A stretch of 64,000 nt of DNA from JBBRVW01 sp038246545 (GTDB lineage Bacteria; Actinomycetota; Actinomycetes; JACCUZ01): the NCBI GenBank assembly GCA_038246545.1, contig JBBRVW010000016.1, positions 1 through 64,000 of the forward strand. Direction: 5' to 3'. The position numbers and the translations under genes are program-made. Of the stretch, positions 42,895 to 50,987 are shown piece by piece; position 1 is the first letter of the stretch; each line of letters begins with the position of its first letter. The notes beneath the pieces are model-generated. The model was not told the origin of the DNA. It worked only from the letters and a program-made list of their open reading frames with translations, and ran no database searches.

Positions 42895-43707
42895 ATGACG
42901 TCCCTCCGGATCGGTGCCCACGTCGACCCGGTCGACCCGGTGGCCGAGGCGGCCGCCCGCGGGGCCGACCTCGTGCAGATCTTCCTGGGTGATCCCCAGG
43001 GCTGGAAGGACCCCGCGGTGGCCCACCCCGGCGGGTTCGACGGGCTGCGCGCCGCGGTGGCCGAGGCCGGGATCGACCTCTACGTCCACGCGCCGTACCG
43101 GCTCAACGTGGCCACGGCCAACAACCGGATCCGGATCCCCAGCCGCCAGCTGCTCGCGAGGTACGCCGCCGCGGCCGCCGACCTGGGCGCGCTGGGCATC
43201 GTGGTCCACGGCGGCCACGTCCTCAAGGACGACGACCCCGAGGCCGGCTTCGACAACTGGGCCAAGACCTTCGAGCGGTGGGAGCCGCCGCTCCCGGTGC
43301 TCATCGAGAACACCGCCGGGGGCGATGGCGCCATCGCCCGGCGCACCGACCGGCTGGCCAGGCTCTGGGAGGTCTTCGAGCACCGGCTGGAGCCGGGCGT
43401 CCTCGAGAAGGTCGGGTTCTGCCTGGACACCTGCCACGCACACGCGGGCGGCGAGGAGCTGGCCGGCGTCGTCGACCGGGTCAAGGCGGTCACCGGCCGG
43501 GTCGACCTGGTGCACGCCAACGACTCCCGCGACGAGTTCGACTCCGGAGCCGACCGGCACACCAACTTCGGGTCCGGCCGGATCGACGGCGACGACCTGC
43601 TCGCGGTGGTCTCGGCCGCCGGGGCGCCGGTGGTGTGCGAGACGCCGGGCGGGGTCGACGGCCAACGGGCCGACATCGACTGGCTGAGGGAGCACCTGCC
43701 GGCCTGA
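42895..43707 (+). CDS. nfo: Deoxyribonuclease IV (AP endonuclease family 2)
   Basis: The product is 270 residues, a TIM-barrel endonuclease. It has RIGAHVDPVDPVAEAAARGADLVQIFLGDPQGW, VHAPYRLNVATANNRIR, VVHGGHVLKDDD, LIENTAGGDGAIARR, GFCLDTCHAHAGG and LVHANDSRDEFDSGADRHTNFGSGRI, which provide the His, Asp and Glu ligands of the trinuclear zinc site. It cuts 5' to abasic sites in base excision repair. ATG at 42895; upstream in-frame sequence is a shadow of rpsF. It ends in a shared terminator with the acyltransferase gene. Confidence 0.9.
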   Translation: MTSLRIGAHVDPVDPVAEAAARGADLVQIFLGDPQGWKDPAVAHPGGFDGLRAAVAEAGIDLYVHAPYRLNVATANNRIRIPSRQLLARYAAAAADLGALGIVVHGGHVLKDDDPEAGFDNWAKTFERWEPPLPVLIENTAGGDGAIARRTDRLARLWEVFEHRLEPGVLEKVGFCLDTCHAHAGGEELAGVVDRVKAVTGRVDLVHANDSRDEFDSGADRHTNFGSGRIDGDDLLAVVSAAGAPVVCETPGGVDGQRADIDWLREHLPA

Positions 43708-43721
43708 GGTCGTCCGACGCG

Positions 43722-43750
43722 GCCCCGCGCATCAGGTCAGTGCGCGGGGC
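43722..43750. terminator. Bidirectional terminator between nfo and the acyltransferase gene
   Basis: GCCCCGCGCA (43722-43731) pairs with TGCGCGGGGC (43741-43750) around a nine-base loop. The right arm lies within the last codons of the converging acyltransferase gene. With only 24 bp between the two stop codons, it can serve both strands. Confidence 0.65.
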
Positions 43751-44724
43751 GCGCGGGTCCGGGGCCGGCCGGGCAGCGACAGCAGACCGGGCACGTCACG
43801 CAGCGCGAGGTTGAGGGCAAGTGAGATCCCGACCGCGGCGACCGTCAGCGGCAGCGGCGAGGCCGGTTGGCTGACGACGGCCTCCGGCAGCGCGGCCACC
43901 AGCGCGGCAAGGACGACGGAGTGCAGCACGTAGACGGGAAGGGTGTTCCGGCCGAGGTACGCCAGGGGGGTCCGCGCGGCGGTGCGGTCGAGCACCCTCG
44001 CCAGGGCCAGACCGGCCGCGACGGCCACGAGGCCGAGCGCCAGCCGGAACGGGGGCACCTCGCGCAGGCCGGCGGCCGCGACCGCGACGGTCGCGACGAC
44101 GAAGGCCGCGACGAGCAGGCCCGCCACCGGCGCGTCGGCGCGCTGCGCCCACCGCCGGATCGGCCTGGACAGGTGCGCACCCAGCAGGAAGAAGACGAGG
44201 TACAGTGCCATGTTCCGCCGGCCCGCCGGGATGTCGAGCGACGACCCCGCCACCGCGGAGAGCGCCGCCGCGGCGAGCAGCTGGAGCGGGACGGGGACCC
44301 GGCGCATCGCGCGGGCTGCGAGGAAGAACAGGGCCAGGGCGTACAGGAACCACATCGCCGAGCTCGGGTGCACCAGCATCAGGCGCGGGTCCGGGCCGTC
44401 GCGCTCGGTGCCGGCCGCGCGGGCGACGAGCTCGAAGCCGGCCTCGCGCAGCAGCCACCACAGGACGTAGAGGTACAGGTAGAGCCCCACCCTGTGGGTC
44501 AGCACCCACCGCCACGGCCGGTCGAGGCTGCGCGCCGCGAACAGGCCCGACACAGTGAAGAACAGCGGCATTCGGAACGTGGCGAACAGGGAGTTCACCG
44601 CCTCCCAGCGGCCCTGGTCTCCGGTCCCGTAGGCCGCCTGGGTCGCGTGGAAGAGCACGACGAGCACGATCGCCATCGCCTTGGCGACGTCGACCCACCC
44701 CACCCGCCCTGCGCGCACGAGCAC
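43732..44724 (-). CDS. Acyltransferase 3 family membrane protein
   Basis: The product is 330 residues with about ten helices. VGWVDVAKAMAIVLVVLFHATQAAYG contains the conserved catalytic-site His region of acyltransferase-3 enzymes, and FATFRMPLFFTVSGLFAARSLDRPWRW is the next signature (FRMPLFFxxSG). LGRNTLPVYVLHSVV marks the C-terminal part. Such proteins O-acetylate or acylate envelope sugars or lipids. GTG start at 44724; acceptor unknown. Confidence 0.88.
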   Translation of the reverse strand: MLVRAGRVGWVDVAKAMAIVLVVLFHATQAAYGTGDQGRWEAVNSLFATFRMPLFFTVSGLFAARSLDRPWRWVLTHRVGLYLYLYVLWWLLREAGFELVARAAGTERDGPDPRLMLVHPSSAMWFLYALALFFLAARAMRRVPVPLQLLAAAALSAVAGSSLDIPAGRRNMALYLVFFLLGAHLSRPIRRWAQRADAPVAGLLVAAFVVATVAVAAAGLREVPPFRLALGLVAVAAGLALARVLDRTAARTPLAYLGRNTLPVYVLHSVVLAALVAALPEAVVSQPASPLPLTVAAVGISLALNLALRDVPGLLSLPGRPRTRAPRALT

Positions 44725-44780
44725 AGTGAACTACCGTCCGGCCACCTGGCGGGCCGGAAGCCTCGGACCGGCCGGCCCGG

Positions 44781-45311
44781 CTAGCGGGCGGCCGGCTCCG
44801 GCTGGGCGGGGACGAGGCCGGCGCCGTCGGACCCGGCGGTGGCGCACGGGGCGGCATGGTCGCGCACCGCGCGCAGCGCCCGCTCGAAGTCGGACAGCGC
44901 CCCGCTCGCGCGCAGCGGCTCGACCAGCCACGACTCGACCAGCTCGATCTGGCCCGGCAGGACCTGGTCGAGCAACGCGCGGCCGGAGTCGGTGATCACG
45001 GCGTAGGTCGTGCGCCGGTCGGTCGCGCAGGACCTGCGGGTCACCCAGCCGCGCTCGACCAGCCGGTCGACGACCCGGGTGATGCCGCTCGAGGTGAGGG
45101 TGGTCTGGGCGGCGAGGTCGCTCATCCGCAGCAGGCCCTCGGGGGAGCGCGCCAGCCGCAGGCAGACCTCGAACTCGGCGGGGGCCAGCCCGTGGCCGGC
45201 CAGCTGCGCGTGGCCCCGGGCCGACAGGGACGCCCACGTCTCGGCAAGCAGACCCATGAGGGTCAGCCGCTCGTCGTCCAGAGGTCGGTCCTGCATGCGC
45301 CGAGTGTACAT
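44781..45311 (-). CDS. MarR-family transcriptional regulator
   Basis: The product is 176 residues (171 if the ATG at 45296 is used). The winged helix is APAEFEVCLRLARSPEGLLRMSDLAAQTTLTSSGITRVVDRLVERGWVTRRSCATDRRTTYAVITDSGRALL, including the DRR wing motif. No ribosome binding site is seen for either start. It is divergent from yceI across 82 bp with a palindromic site, so it probably represses yceI and itself. The C-terminus is Ala/Pro-rich. Confidence 0.88.
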   Translation of the reverse strand: MYTRRMQDRPLDDERLTLMGLLAETWASLSARGHAQLAGHGLAPAEFEVCLRLARSPEGLLRMSDLAAQTTLTSSGITRVVDRLVERGWVTRRSCATDRRTTYAVITDSGRALLDQVLPGQIELVESWLVEPLRASGALSDFERALRAVRDHAAPCATAGSDGAGLVPAQPEPAAR

Positions 45312-45315
45312 CTAC

Positions 45316-45346
45316 TTGACAACGGGAATATTGAGAGCGCAATATT
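45316..45346. promoter_or_regulatory. Divergent promoter and MarR-type operator (marR/yceI)
   Basis: TTGACA at 45316-45321 with CAATAT 18 bp later forms a promoter reading toward yceI. AATATT occurs at 45327-45332 and again at 45341-45346, an inverted repeat with an 8-bp spacer covering the promoter core. The site is AT-rich in a GC-rich genome and fits a MarR dimer. Confidence 0.6.
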
Positions 45347-45393
45347 TGCTCCAGCAGCCGACACCTCCTCAGCACCTCCGGAAGGAACTCCCC

Positions 45394-45984
45394 ATGACCG
45401 AGCAGACCACCCAGACCGCAGGCCTCCGCGTCGTCGACGGTGTCAGCCTCCCCGCCGCGGGCACCTACGTCATCGACCCGACCCACACCCGCGTGGGCTT
45501 CGTCGCCCGGCACCTCATGGTGACCAAGGTGCGCGGTGCCTTCCGGGAGTACACCGGCTCGATCACCATCGGCGAGGACGTCGCGTCCTCGACCGCCGAG
45601 GCGACCATCCAGATCGGCTCCGTCGACACCGGCACCGCCGACCGTGACGCGCACCTGCGCTCCGGCGACTTCTTCGACGCCGAGACCTACCCGACGATGA
45701 CGTTCGGCAACGCCAAGGTCGTCTCGCGGGACGGCGACGACGTCGTGGTCGAGGGCGACCTCACCATCAAGGACGTCACCCGCCCGGTGTCGCTCAAGGT
45801 CGAGCTCGACGGCGTCGCCGACGACCCGTTCGGCAACACCAAGCTCGCGATCACGGCGAAGACCGAGATCGACCGCGAGGAGTTCGGCCTCACCTGGAAC
45901 GTCGCGCTGGAGTCCGGCGGCGTCCTGGTCTCGAAGAAGATCACCATCGAGATCGAGGCCCAGGCCGTCCTGCAGAAGGCCTGA
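45394..45984 (+). CDS. YceI-family polyprenyl-binding protein
   Basis: The product is 196 residues. GTYVIDPTHTRVGFVARHLMVTKVRGAFREYTGSITIG and TADRDAHLRSGDFFDAETYPTMTFGNAKV are the hallmark strands of the YceI lipocalin-like barrel, which binds isoprenoid chains. No signal peptide, so cytosolic as in many actinomycete members. ATG at 45394 with GGAAGGA upstream. Divergent from and probably controlled by the MarR gene. Confidence 0.92.
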   Translation: MTEQTTQTAGLRVVDGVSLPAAGTYVIDPTHTRVGFVARHLMVTKVRGAFREYTGSITIGEDVASSTAEATIQIGSVDTGTADRDAHLRSGDFFDAETYPTMTFGNAKVVSRDGDDVVVEGDLTIKDVTRPVSLKVELDGVADDPFGNTKLAITAKTEIDREEFGLTWNVALESGGVLVSKKITIEIEAQAVLQKA

Positions 45985-46035
45985 CCGCTCCGCACCACCC
46001 GGCGCGACCTGAGCGCCACCCGCTCGTCGCACCGT

Positions 46036-46070
46036 CGGCCGCCGCACCCGGACACCCGGGGCGGCGGCCG
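46036..46070 (+). terminator. Hairpin downstream of yceI
   Basis: CGGCCGCCGC (46036-46045) pairs with GCGGCGGCCG (46061-46070) with a loop that can itself fold (CCCGG and CCGGG). It lies 52 bp after the yceI stop and before femX. No T-tract follows. The remaining spacer to 46155 shows no other element. Confidence 0.6.
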
Positions 46071-46155
46071 TCGCGCGTCAGGGGCCGGGTCGCTGGGTAG
46101 CCTCGGGCCGACCGCTCGACCCCCGTCGCCCCCTCGCCGAGGAGCCCGTCGCCCC

Positions 46156-47277
46156 ATGGCGCTCGCCGTCCGTCCGATCAGCAGCGCCGAGCACCTGGCG
46201 TTCGTCGCCGCGCGGCCCTCCGCGTCCTTCCTGCAGTGCCCGTCGTGGGCCGCGGTGAAGAAGGACTGGGGCAGCGAGCTCCTCGGCTGGTACGACGCCG
46301 CGCACCCGGACGTGCTGGTGGGCGCCGGTCTGGTGCTGCTCCGCCAGGTTCCCAAGGTGCAGAAGTTCCTCGCCTACCTGCCCGAGGGGCCGGTGCTGGA
46401 CTGGGCCGCCGATGACCTCGACGCCTGGCTGGCTCCGATGGTCGCCCACCTCAGGGCGAAGGGCGCGTTCGGCGTCAAGATGGGGCCGCCCGTGCCGCGG
46501 CGGCGCTGGTCGGCCGCGACGGTCAAGGCGGCCATCGCCGAGGGCACCGCCGCCCGGCTCGCCGACGTCCCGCCGGACTCCACCGACCCGACCGGCGACC
46601 GCGTGACCGCGTCCCTCGAGCGGCTCGGCTGGCGGGCGCCGGACCCCCAGGCCGGCTTCGGTGCCGGCCAGCCGCAGTACGTGTTCCAGGTGCCGCTCGC
46701 CGACCGCGACGAGGAGCAGCTGCTGAAGGGCTTCAACCAGCTGTGGCGCCGCAACATCAAGAAGGCCGACAAGCAGGGCGTCGTCGTCCGCCAGGGTGAC
46801 CAGTCGGACCTGCCGGCCTTCCACGCGCTCTACGTCGAGACCGCCGAGCGTGACCACTTCACCGGCCGCGCGCTGTCGTACTTCCAGCAGATGTGGACCG
46901 CCATGCGCGCCGAGGACCCGGACCGGATCCGGCTCTACCTCGCCGAGCACGAGGGTGACCTGGTCGCCGCCACGACGATGGTCCGCGTGGGTCAGCACGC
47001 GTGGTACTCCTACGGCGCGTCGTCGACGGCGAAGCGTGACGTCCGCGGGTCCAACGCCGTGCAGTGGGCGATGCTGCGCGACGCGAAGGCCGCCGGCGCC
47101 ACGGTCTACGACCTGCGCGGCATCACCGACACCCTCGCCGACGACGACGAGCACTTCGGCCTGATCCAGTTCAAGCTCGGCACGGGCGGCGAGGCCGTCG
47201 AGTACGTCGGCGAGTGGGACCTGCCGCTCAACAAGGTGCTCTTCAAGGCGTTCGAGCTCTACCTGAGCCGGCGGTGA
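46156..47277 (+). CDS. FemX-like peptidyltransferase (FemABX family)
   Basis: The product is 373 residues with two GNAT-like domains. Conserved parts are FLQCPSWAAVKKDWGSELLGW, FLAYLPEGPVLDW, GFNQLWRRNIKKADKQGVVVR, DRDEEQLL and YDLRGITDTLADDDEHFGLIQFKLGTGGEAVEYVGEWDLPLN. These enzymes add amino acids from aminoacyl-tRNA to peptidoglycan precursors. ATG at 46156 with GAGGAG upstream. It is followed 4 bp later by an alanine-racemase-like gene, suggesting joint action on the cell-wall peptide. Confidence 0.88.
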   Translation: MALAVRPISSAEHLAFVAARPSASFLQCPSWAAVKKDWGSELLGWYDAAHPDVLVGAGLVLLRQVPKVQKFLAYLPEGPVLDWAADDLDAWLAPMVAHLRAKGAFGVKMGPPVPRRRWSAATVKAAIAEGTAARLADVPPDSTDPTGDRVTASLERLGWRAPDPQAGFGAGQPQYVFQVPLADRDEEQLLKGFNQLWRRNIKKADKQGVVVRQGDQSDLPAFHALYVETAERDHFTGRALSYFQQMWTAMRAEDPDRIRLYLAEHEGDLVAATTMVRVGQHAWYSYGASSTAKRDVRGSNAVQWAMLRDAKAAGATVYDLRGITDTLADDDEHFGLIQFKLGTGGEAVEYVGEWDLPLNKVLFKAFELYLSRR

Positions 47278-47281
47278 GCCG

Positions 47282-48316
47282 GTGACGTTCACGCTGTACG
47301 TCGACGAGCCGCGCTGGCGCGGGCACCTGCGCGAGGTCGTGTCGTCCACCCCCGGGATCGTGCCCGTGGTCAAGGGCAACGGGTACGGCGTGGGCAACGG
47401 TCGCCTCGCCGCCGAGGCCGCGCTGCTCGGCGTCGACACGGTCGCGGTCGGCACGGCCGACGAGCTGCCCGAGGTCGCGGCCGCGTTCGCCGGCGACGTG
47501 CTGGTGCTCACCCCGTCGTACCCGAAGGCGGCGGCCGACCACACCGGCCGGGTGCTGCAGACCGTCGCGCACCTGGAGACGCTGCGCGCCGGTGGCGGGG
47601 CGCGAGTCGTGGTCGAGGCCGTCACGTCGATGCACCGGCACGGGCTGGGCGCCGACGACGTCGCAGGTCTGGCGTCGGGGCTCGGCGGCGTACGCCTCGA
47701 GGGCATCGCGTTCCACCTCCCGATGGACCGGCACGGCGGCTACCGGCCGGCCGACGAGGTGTCGTCGTGGCTGCACCGGCTCACGGCGGCCGGCGTACCG
47801 ACGGGCGTGGCCTGGGTGAGCCACCTCACCGCACGCGAGCTCGACGGGCTGCGCGCGGAGTTCCCGGCCACGACGTTCCGGCCGCGGATCGGCACCTCGC
47901 TCTGGCTGGGCGACCGGGGTGCGCTGCAGGCCCGCGGCACCGTGCTCGACGTGCACCCGCTCTCCCGGGGCACGCACTACGGCTACCGCCGCCGTCGCGC
48001 GACACGCGACTGCCACCTGGTCGTCGTCAGCGGCGGAACGGCGCACGGCGTCGCGCTGGAGGCGCCGCGGACCGTGCGCGGCCCCGTGGGGCGCAGCAAG
48101 GCGTTGGCCGTCGGGACGCTGGCCGCGGCGAACCTGGCGCTGTCGCCGTTCCGGTGGGAGGGCAAGCAGCGCTGGTTCGCCGAACCGCCGCACATGCACG
48201 TCTCGCTGCTCCTGCTGCCTGCGTCGGTCACCCCGCCGGCGATCGGCGCCGAGCTCGACTGCGACGCCCGGCTCACCACGCTGCACCCCGACCGCGTCGC
48301 CCCGCTGCCGACCTGA
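47282..48316 (+). CDS. Alanine-racemase-like PLP enzyme
   Basis: The product is 344 residues. The N-terminal barrel has IVPVVKGNGYGVGNGRLAAEAALLGVDTVAVGTADE, where Lys31 is the PLP lysine of fold-type III racemases, and IAFHLPMDRHGGY and FRPRIGTSLWLGDR follow. The C-terminal domain is shorter and less conserved than in Alr. It is coupled to femX, an actinomycete arrangement, so it may provide or modify an amino acid for the interpeptide bridge; true alanine racemase activity is not certain. GTG start. Confidence 0.82.
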   Translation: MTFTLYVDEPRWRGHLREVVSSTPGIVPVVKGNGYGVGNGRLAAEAALLGVDTVAVGTADELPEVAAAFAGDVLVLTPSYPKAAADHTGRVLQTVAHLETLRAGGGARVVVEAVTSMHRHGLGADDVAGLASGLGGVRLEGIAFHLPMDRHGGYRPADEVSSWLHRLTAAGVPTGVAWVSHLTARELDGLRAEFPATTFRPRIGTSLWLGDRGALQARGTVLDVHPLSRGTHYGYRRRRATRDCHLVVVSGGTAHGVALEAPRTVRGPVGRSKALAVGTLAAANLALSPFRWEGKQRWFAEPPHMHVSLLLLPASVTPPAIGAELDCDARLTTLHPDRVAPLPT

Positions 48317-48329
48317 CCCCCCCCCCCCC
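48317..48329. repeat. 13-base poly-C tract
   Basis: Thirteen consecutive C residues follow directly after the stop codon of the alanine-racemase-like gene. Tracts of this length slip during replication and in sequencing. Being non-coding, it could only affect mRNA ends or read-through. Confidence 0.9.
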
Positions 48330-48354
48330 ACTCCCTCTCCCGCGGCCGTCCGGC

Positions 48355-48410
48355 GATCACGTAAACGTGATCGACCGTCGCCTTGCACGGCGTGCAACCC
48401 GTGCAATGCA
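48355..48410. repeat. Bipartite palindromic element, copy 2 (reverse orientation)
   Basis: Module A is at 48355-48372 as GATCACGTAAACGTGATC, so this copy is inverted relative to copies 3 and 4. Module B follows at 48377-48410 and is decayed: GTCGCCTTGCACGG and CGTGCAACCCGTGCAA are intact but the end is changed. It sits between the converging alanine-racemase-like and AbiEi-like genes. Confidence 0.85.
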
Positions 48411-48430
48411 CCGGTACGCCGTGTGAAGCA

Positions 48431-49405
48431 TCAGCCCGGGGTGTCTCGGCGCGAAAGTGCCCGCGCCTGGGCGGACAGGACTCGGGCCGCGAGCCGGGCC
48501 GGCTGGTGCAGGTCGGCAACGGTCCAGCGCACCACCTCCCGCTGCGCACGCAGACGGTCCTCCCGCTTCTTCTCGGCCCACAGCGCGTCGGACGCGCCAG
48601 CAGGGCCGCCCACCCCGAGTCCGTACTTGTACCGACCGTCGAACTCACCGACAACGCCGTGCCACGTGAAGTCGACGTACCCGATCAGGCCGTCGGCGTC
48701 GTAGACGGCGACCTGCAGGTCGTCGGGTGCGACGCCTTGCTGCGCCAGGACCACGCGCGACCAGGACTCGCCGGCGTTGGCGGCGCGGCCGTCGGCGAAG
48801 TCGAGAGCGGTGGAGACGAAGCGCGCGCCGGGCCAGCTGCGGCACCGATCGACGACCGCGCGCAGCTCGGACAGCGGAACGCCCTGCCGCAGCGCCGAGT
48901 CGAAAGCGGCAACAGCGCACTCGTACCGATCGGTGCTGCGGGCGATGTCGACCGCAGTCCTGGCGACGGTCGTGACGTCCCAGGCGTCCGATCGAACGAG
49001 CAGGTGCTCGTCAGGGATCTCGGCGACGTGGTGATGAACGCGTGCCTCCTTTCGCGCACCGGACGACTCACCCCGGGTGACGTGCACGGTCGAGAGGTCC
49101 GCGTCGAGCATCTCCAGCGCGTGGAAGACGCCAGCGCTCTGGTGGCTCAGCACCGCCGGCGCCTCCAGGGTCAGGCGAACCGCCGCGCAGGCGATCTGGT
49201 GCCGTGTCGGCGGGTCAGCCGCGACGTAGGCGGCCGTCCAGGCGTAGACACCACGCCGGACCGACACCAGGATCCTGCGTCGACGCATGACCTGGAGCTG
49301 CGACTCGGTGTGGCCGACGGCTCGCGCCTGCGCCGCGGTGAACACGCCCCCTTGTCGGTCCATCTGGACGACGAGATCCGGATGCAGGTCCGCGAGGTGG
49401 CTCAC
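48431..49405 (-). CDS. AbiEi-type antitoxin-domain protein with nuclease-like C-terminus
   Basis: The product is 324 residues. The N-terminal winged helix (QMDRQGGVFTAAQARAVGHTESQLQVMRRRRILVSVRRGVYAW) is the AbiEi antitoxin domain of type IV toxin-antitoxin systems. The C-terminal part, GESWSRVVLAQQG, IGYVDFTWHGVVGEFDGRYKYG and KKREDRLRAQREVVRW, resembles the DUF559/Vsr-like PD-(D/E)xK fold with E, D and ExxxxK residues. No AbiEii nucleotidyltransferase partner is nearby, so it is an orphan. The gene is enclosed by repeat copies 2 and 3. Confidence 0.8.
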   Translation of the reverse strand: MSHLADLHPDLVVQMDRQGGVFTAAQARAVGHTESQLQVMRRRRILVSVRRGVYAWTAAYVAADPPTRHQIACAAVRLTLEAPAVLSHQSAGVFHALEMLDADLSTVHVTRGESSGARKEARVHHHVAEIPDEHLLVRSDAWDVTTVARTAVDIARSTDRYECAVAAFDSALRQGVPLSELRAVVDRCRSWPGARFVSTALDFADGRAANAGESWSRVVLAQQGVAPDDLQVAVYDADGLIGYVDFTWHGVVGEFDGRYKYGLGVGGPAGASDALWAEKKREDRLRAQREVVRWTVADLHQPARLAARVLSAQARALSRRDTPG

Positions 49406-49490
49406 CCGCGCAGGTTGTCACCGGAACGTGATCGCGGCATCCGCTCTGTCCACAGCGCACGGCGCGGCGCACCGCTTCGCACGGCCAGCT

Positions 49491-49548
49491 GTCGCCTTGC
49501 ACGGGTTGCAACCCGTGCAAGGCGAAGGTGGATCACGTTTACGTGATC
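49491..49548. repeat. Bipartite palindromic element, copy 3
   Basis: Module B at 49492-49525 is a perfect 34-bp palindrome with outer arm TCGCCTTGCACGGGTTG. Module A, GATCACGTTTACGTGATC, follows at 49531-49548, then GCCGGACGG, which also follows A in copy 4. It lies just downstream of the GT87 stop and upstream of the AbiEi-like gene. Confidence 0.88.
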
Positions 49549-49562
49549 GCCGGACGGGGGGG

Positions 49563-50987
49563 TCAGCGGACGGGGATGAGGCGCAGCGAGTCGGGTGCGT
49601 GGTCGAGGACGCCGCCGGCGGGGTCGTCCACCTCGGCGGCCGCTCCGTCCGGGCCGGCGCCGCCGGTGACCGAGCCGGGAGCCGGGGTGCGGACCGGGTC
49701 GTGCTCGGGTTGCAGGACGTCACGGACCACCAGCGCCATCAGCCACAGGGTCGCGACGACGTGGGCGAGCACCGTGAGGTCGTAGCCGTCGTCGGACAGT
49801 GCGCGCTCCGGCTTGCCCGGCGGGTAGCCGACGATGAGCATCCACACACCGACGTAGTGGACGACCTCGGCGGCCTGCCAGATGAGCAGGTCGCGCCACC
49901 GCGGGCGCGCAAGAACGGCGAGCGGGAGCAGCCACAGCACGTACTGCGGCGAGTAGACCTTGTTGGTCAGCAGGAACGCCGCGACGACGAGGAAGACCAG
50001 CTGAGGCAGCCGCGGCCGGCGCGGAGCGACCAGGGCGAGCAGGGCGACCCCGGCGCAGGCGAGCGCGAACAAGCCGCCGGCGAGCGCGTTCAGGCGGTCC
50101 TCCGGCACGGGGTGGCCCTGCTGGCTCAGCACGAACCAGATCGAGCTGAAGCCGGCGCCGCGCTCCTGGGACAGCCGGTAGAACTTCGACCACCCGTCGA
50201 AGTCCGCGAGCATCACCGGCACGTTGACGGCCGACCACCCGCACACCGCCGCGACCACCGTCGCCCAGAGCTCGCGCATCCGGCCGGCGCGCAGGCACAG
50301 CAGCAGGATCGGGCCGAGCGCGAACAGCGGGTAGAACTTGGTGGCCGCGGCCAGCCCGATCAGCACGCCGGCGGCCAGGGGTCTCTCCCGGGCCCATGCC
50401 AGCATGCCCAGCGCCAGCAGCGCCACGGCGTACAGGTCCCAGTTGATCGTCGCCGTCAGTGCGAGGACGGGCGCGGTGGCGACCATCGCGGCGTCCCAGC
50501 GACGGCGGCCGGACAGCGCCGCGGTCGCACCGACGGCCACCGCCGCCGCGATCGCAGCTCCCAGGGCGTTGATGTCGAAGTACCACCGCGACCGCTCGTC
50601 CGGCGTCCCGCCCTCGGGCACCAGCCGCGCCGTGAGGTACATGACCGCACCGGTGAGCACGGGGTACTCGACCTGGTGGTCGCCGACCTGCCCGATGTAG
50701 GGCACCTCGCCGTCGGCGAGACCGCGTCCGTAGTACAGCGGCGGCACGTCGCTGTAGCAGGCGTGGCTGTAGACGCCCGGTGCTGCCCAGCCGTGGTCGC
50801 GGCACCAGTCCTTCTGGACCAGGCCGACCCCGCAGGTGAGGAACGTCAGGGCGATGAGCACGCGGAGCGGCGTCCACCACCGCCGGTGGGCCGAAGCGCG
50901 CCGGCCGAGCGGGCCGCCGACCAGCTCGCTGCCGAGGCGGACGACCGCGTCGTCGCGCGAGGGGACGACCAGCTCGCCGGCGTTCAC
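49563..50987 (-). CDS. Glycosyltransferase family 87 membrane protein
   Basis: The product is 474 residues with about ten helices. SDVPPLYYGRGLADGEVPY and HQVEYPVLTGAVMYLTARL are typical of polyprenol-phosphate-mannose-dependent mannosyltransferases (GT87, GT-C fold), and FLLTNKVYSPQYVLWLLPL is the conserved late segment. It probably adds mannose to a lipoglycan or glycoprotein outside the membrane. Its GTG start overlaps the PBP stop by 4 bp, so the two are co-translated. Confidence 0.85.
   Translation of the reverse strand: MNAGELVVPSRDDAVVRLGSELVGGPLGRRASAHRRWWTPLRVLIALTFLTCGVGLVQKDWCRDHGWAAPGVYSHACYSDVPPLYYGRGLADGEVPYIGQVGDHQVEYPVLTGAVMYLTARLVPEGGTPDERSRWYFDINALGAAIAAAVAVGATAALSGRRRWDAAMVATAPVLALTATINWDLYAVALLALGMLAWARERPLAAGVLIGLAAATKFYPLFALGPILLLCLRAGRMRELWATVVAAVCGWSAVNVPVMLADFDGWSKFYRLSQERGAGFSSIWFVLSQQGHPVPEDRLNALAGGLFALACAGVALLALVAPRRPRLPQLVFLVVAAFLLTNKVYSPQYVLWLLPLAVLARPRWRDLLIWQAAEVVHYVGVWMLIVGYPPGKPERALSDDGYDLTVLAHVVATLWLMALVVRDVLQPEHDPVRTPAPGSVTGGAGPDGAAAEVDDPAGGVLDHAPDSLRLIPVR

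Noticed and set aside
48431..49405. Complete type IV toxin-antitoxin system
   Set aside because: No AbiEii-type nucleotidyltransferase lies on either side, so only an orphan AbiEi-like protein is supported.
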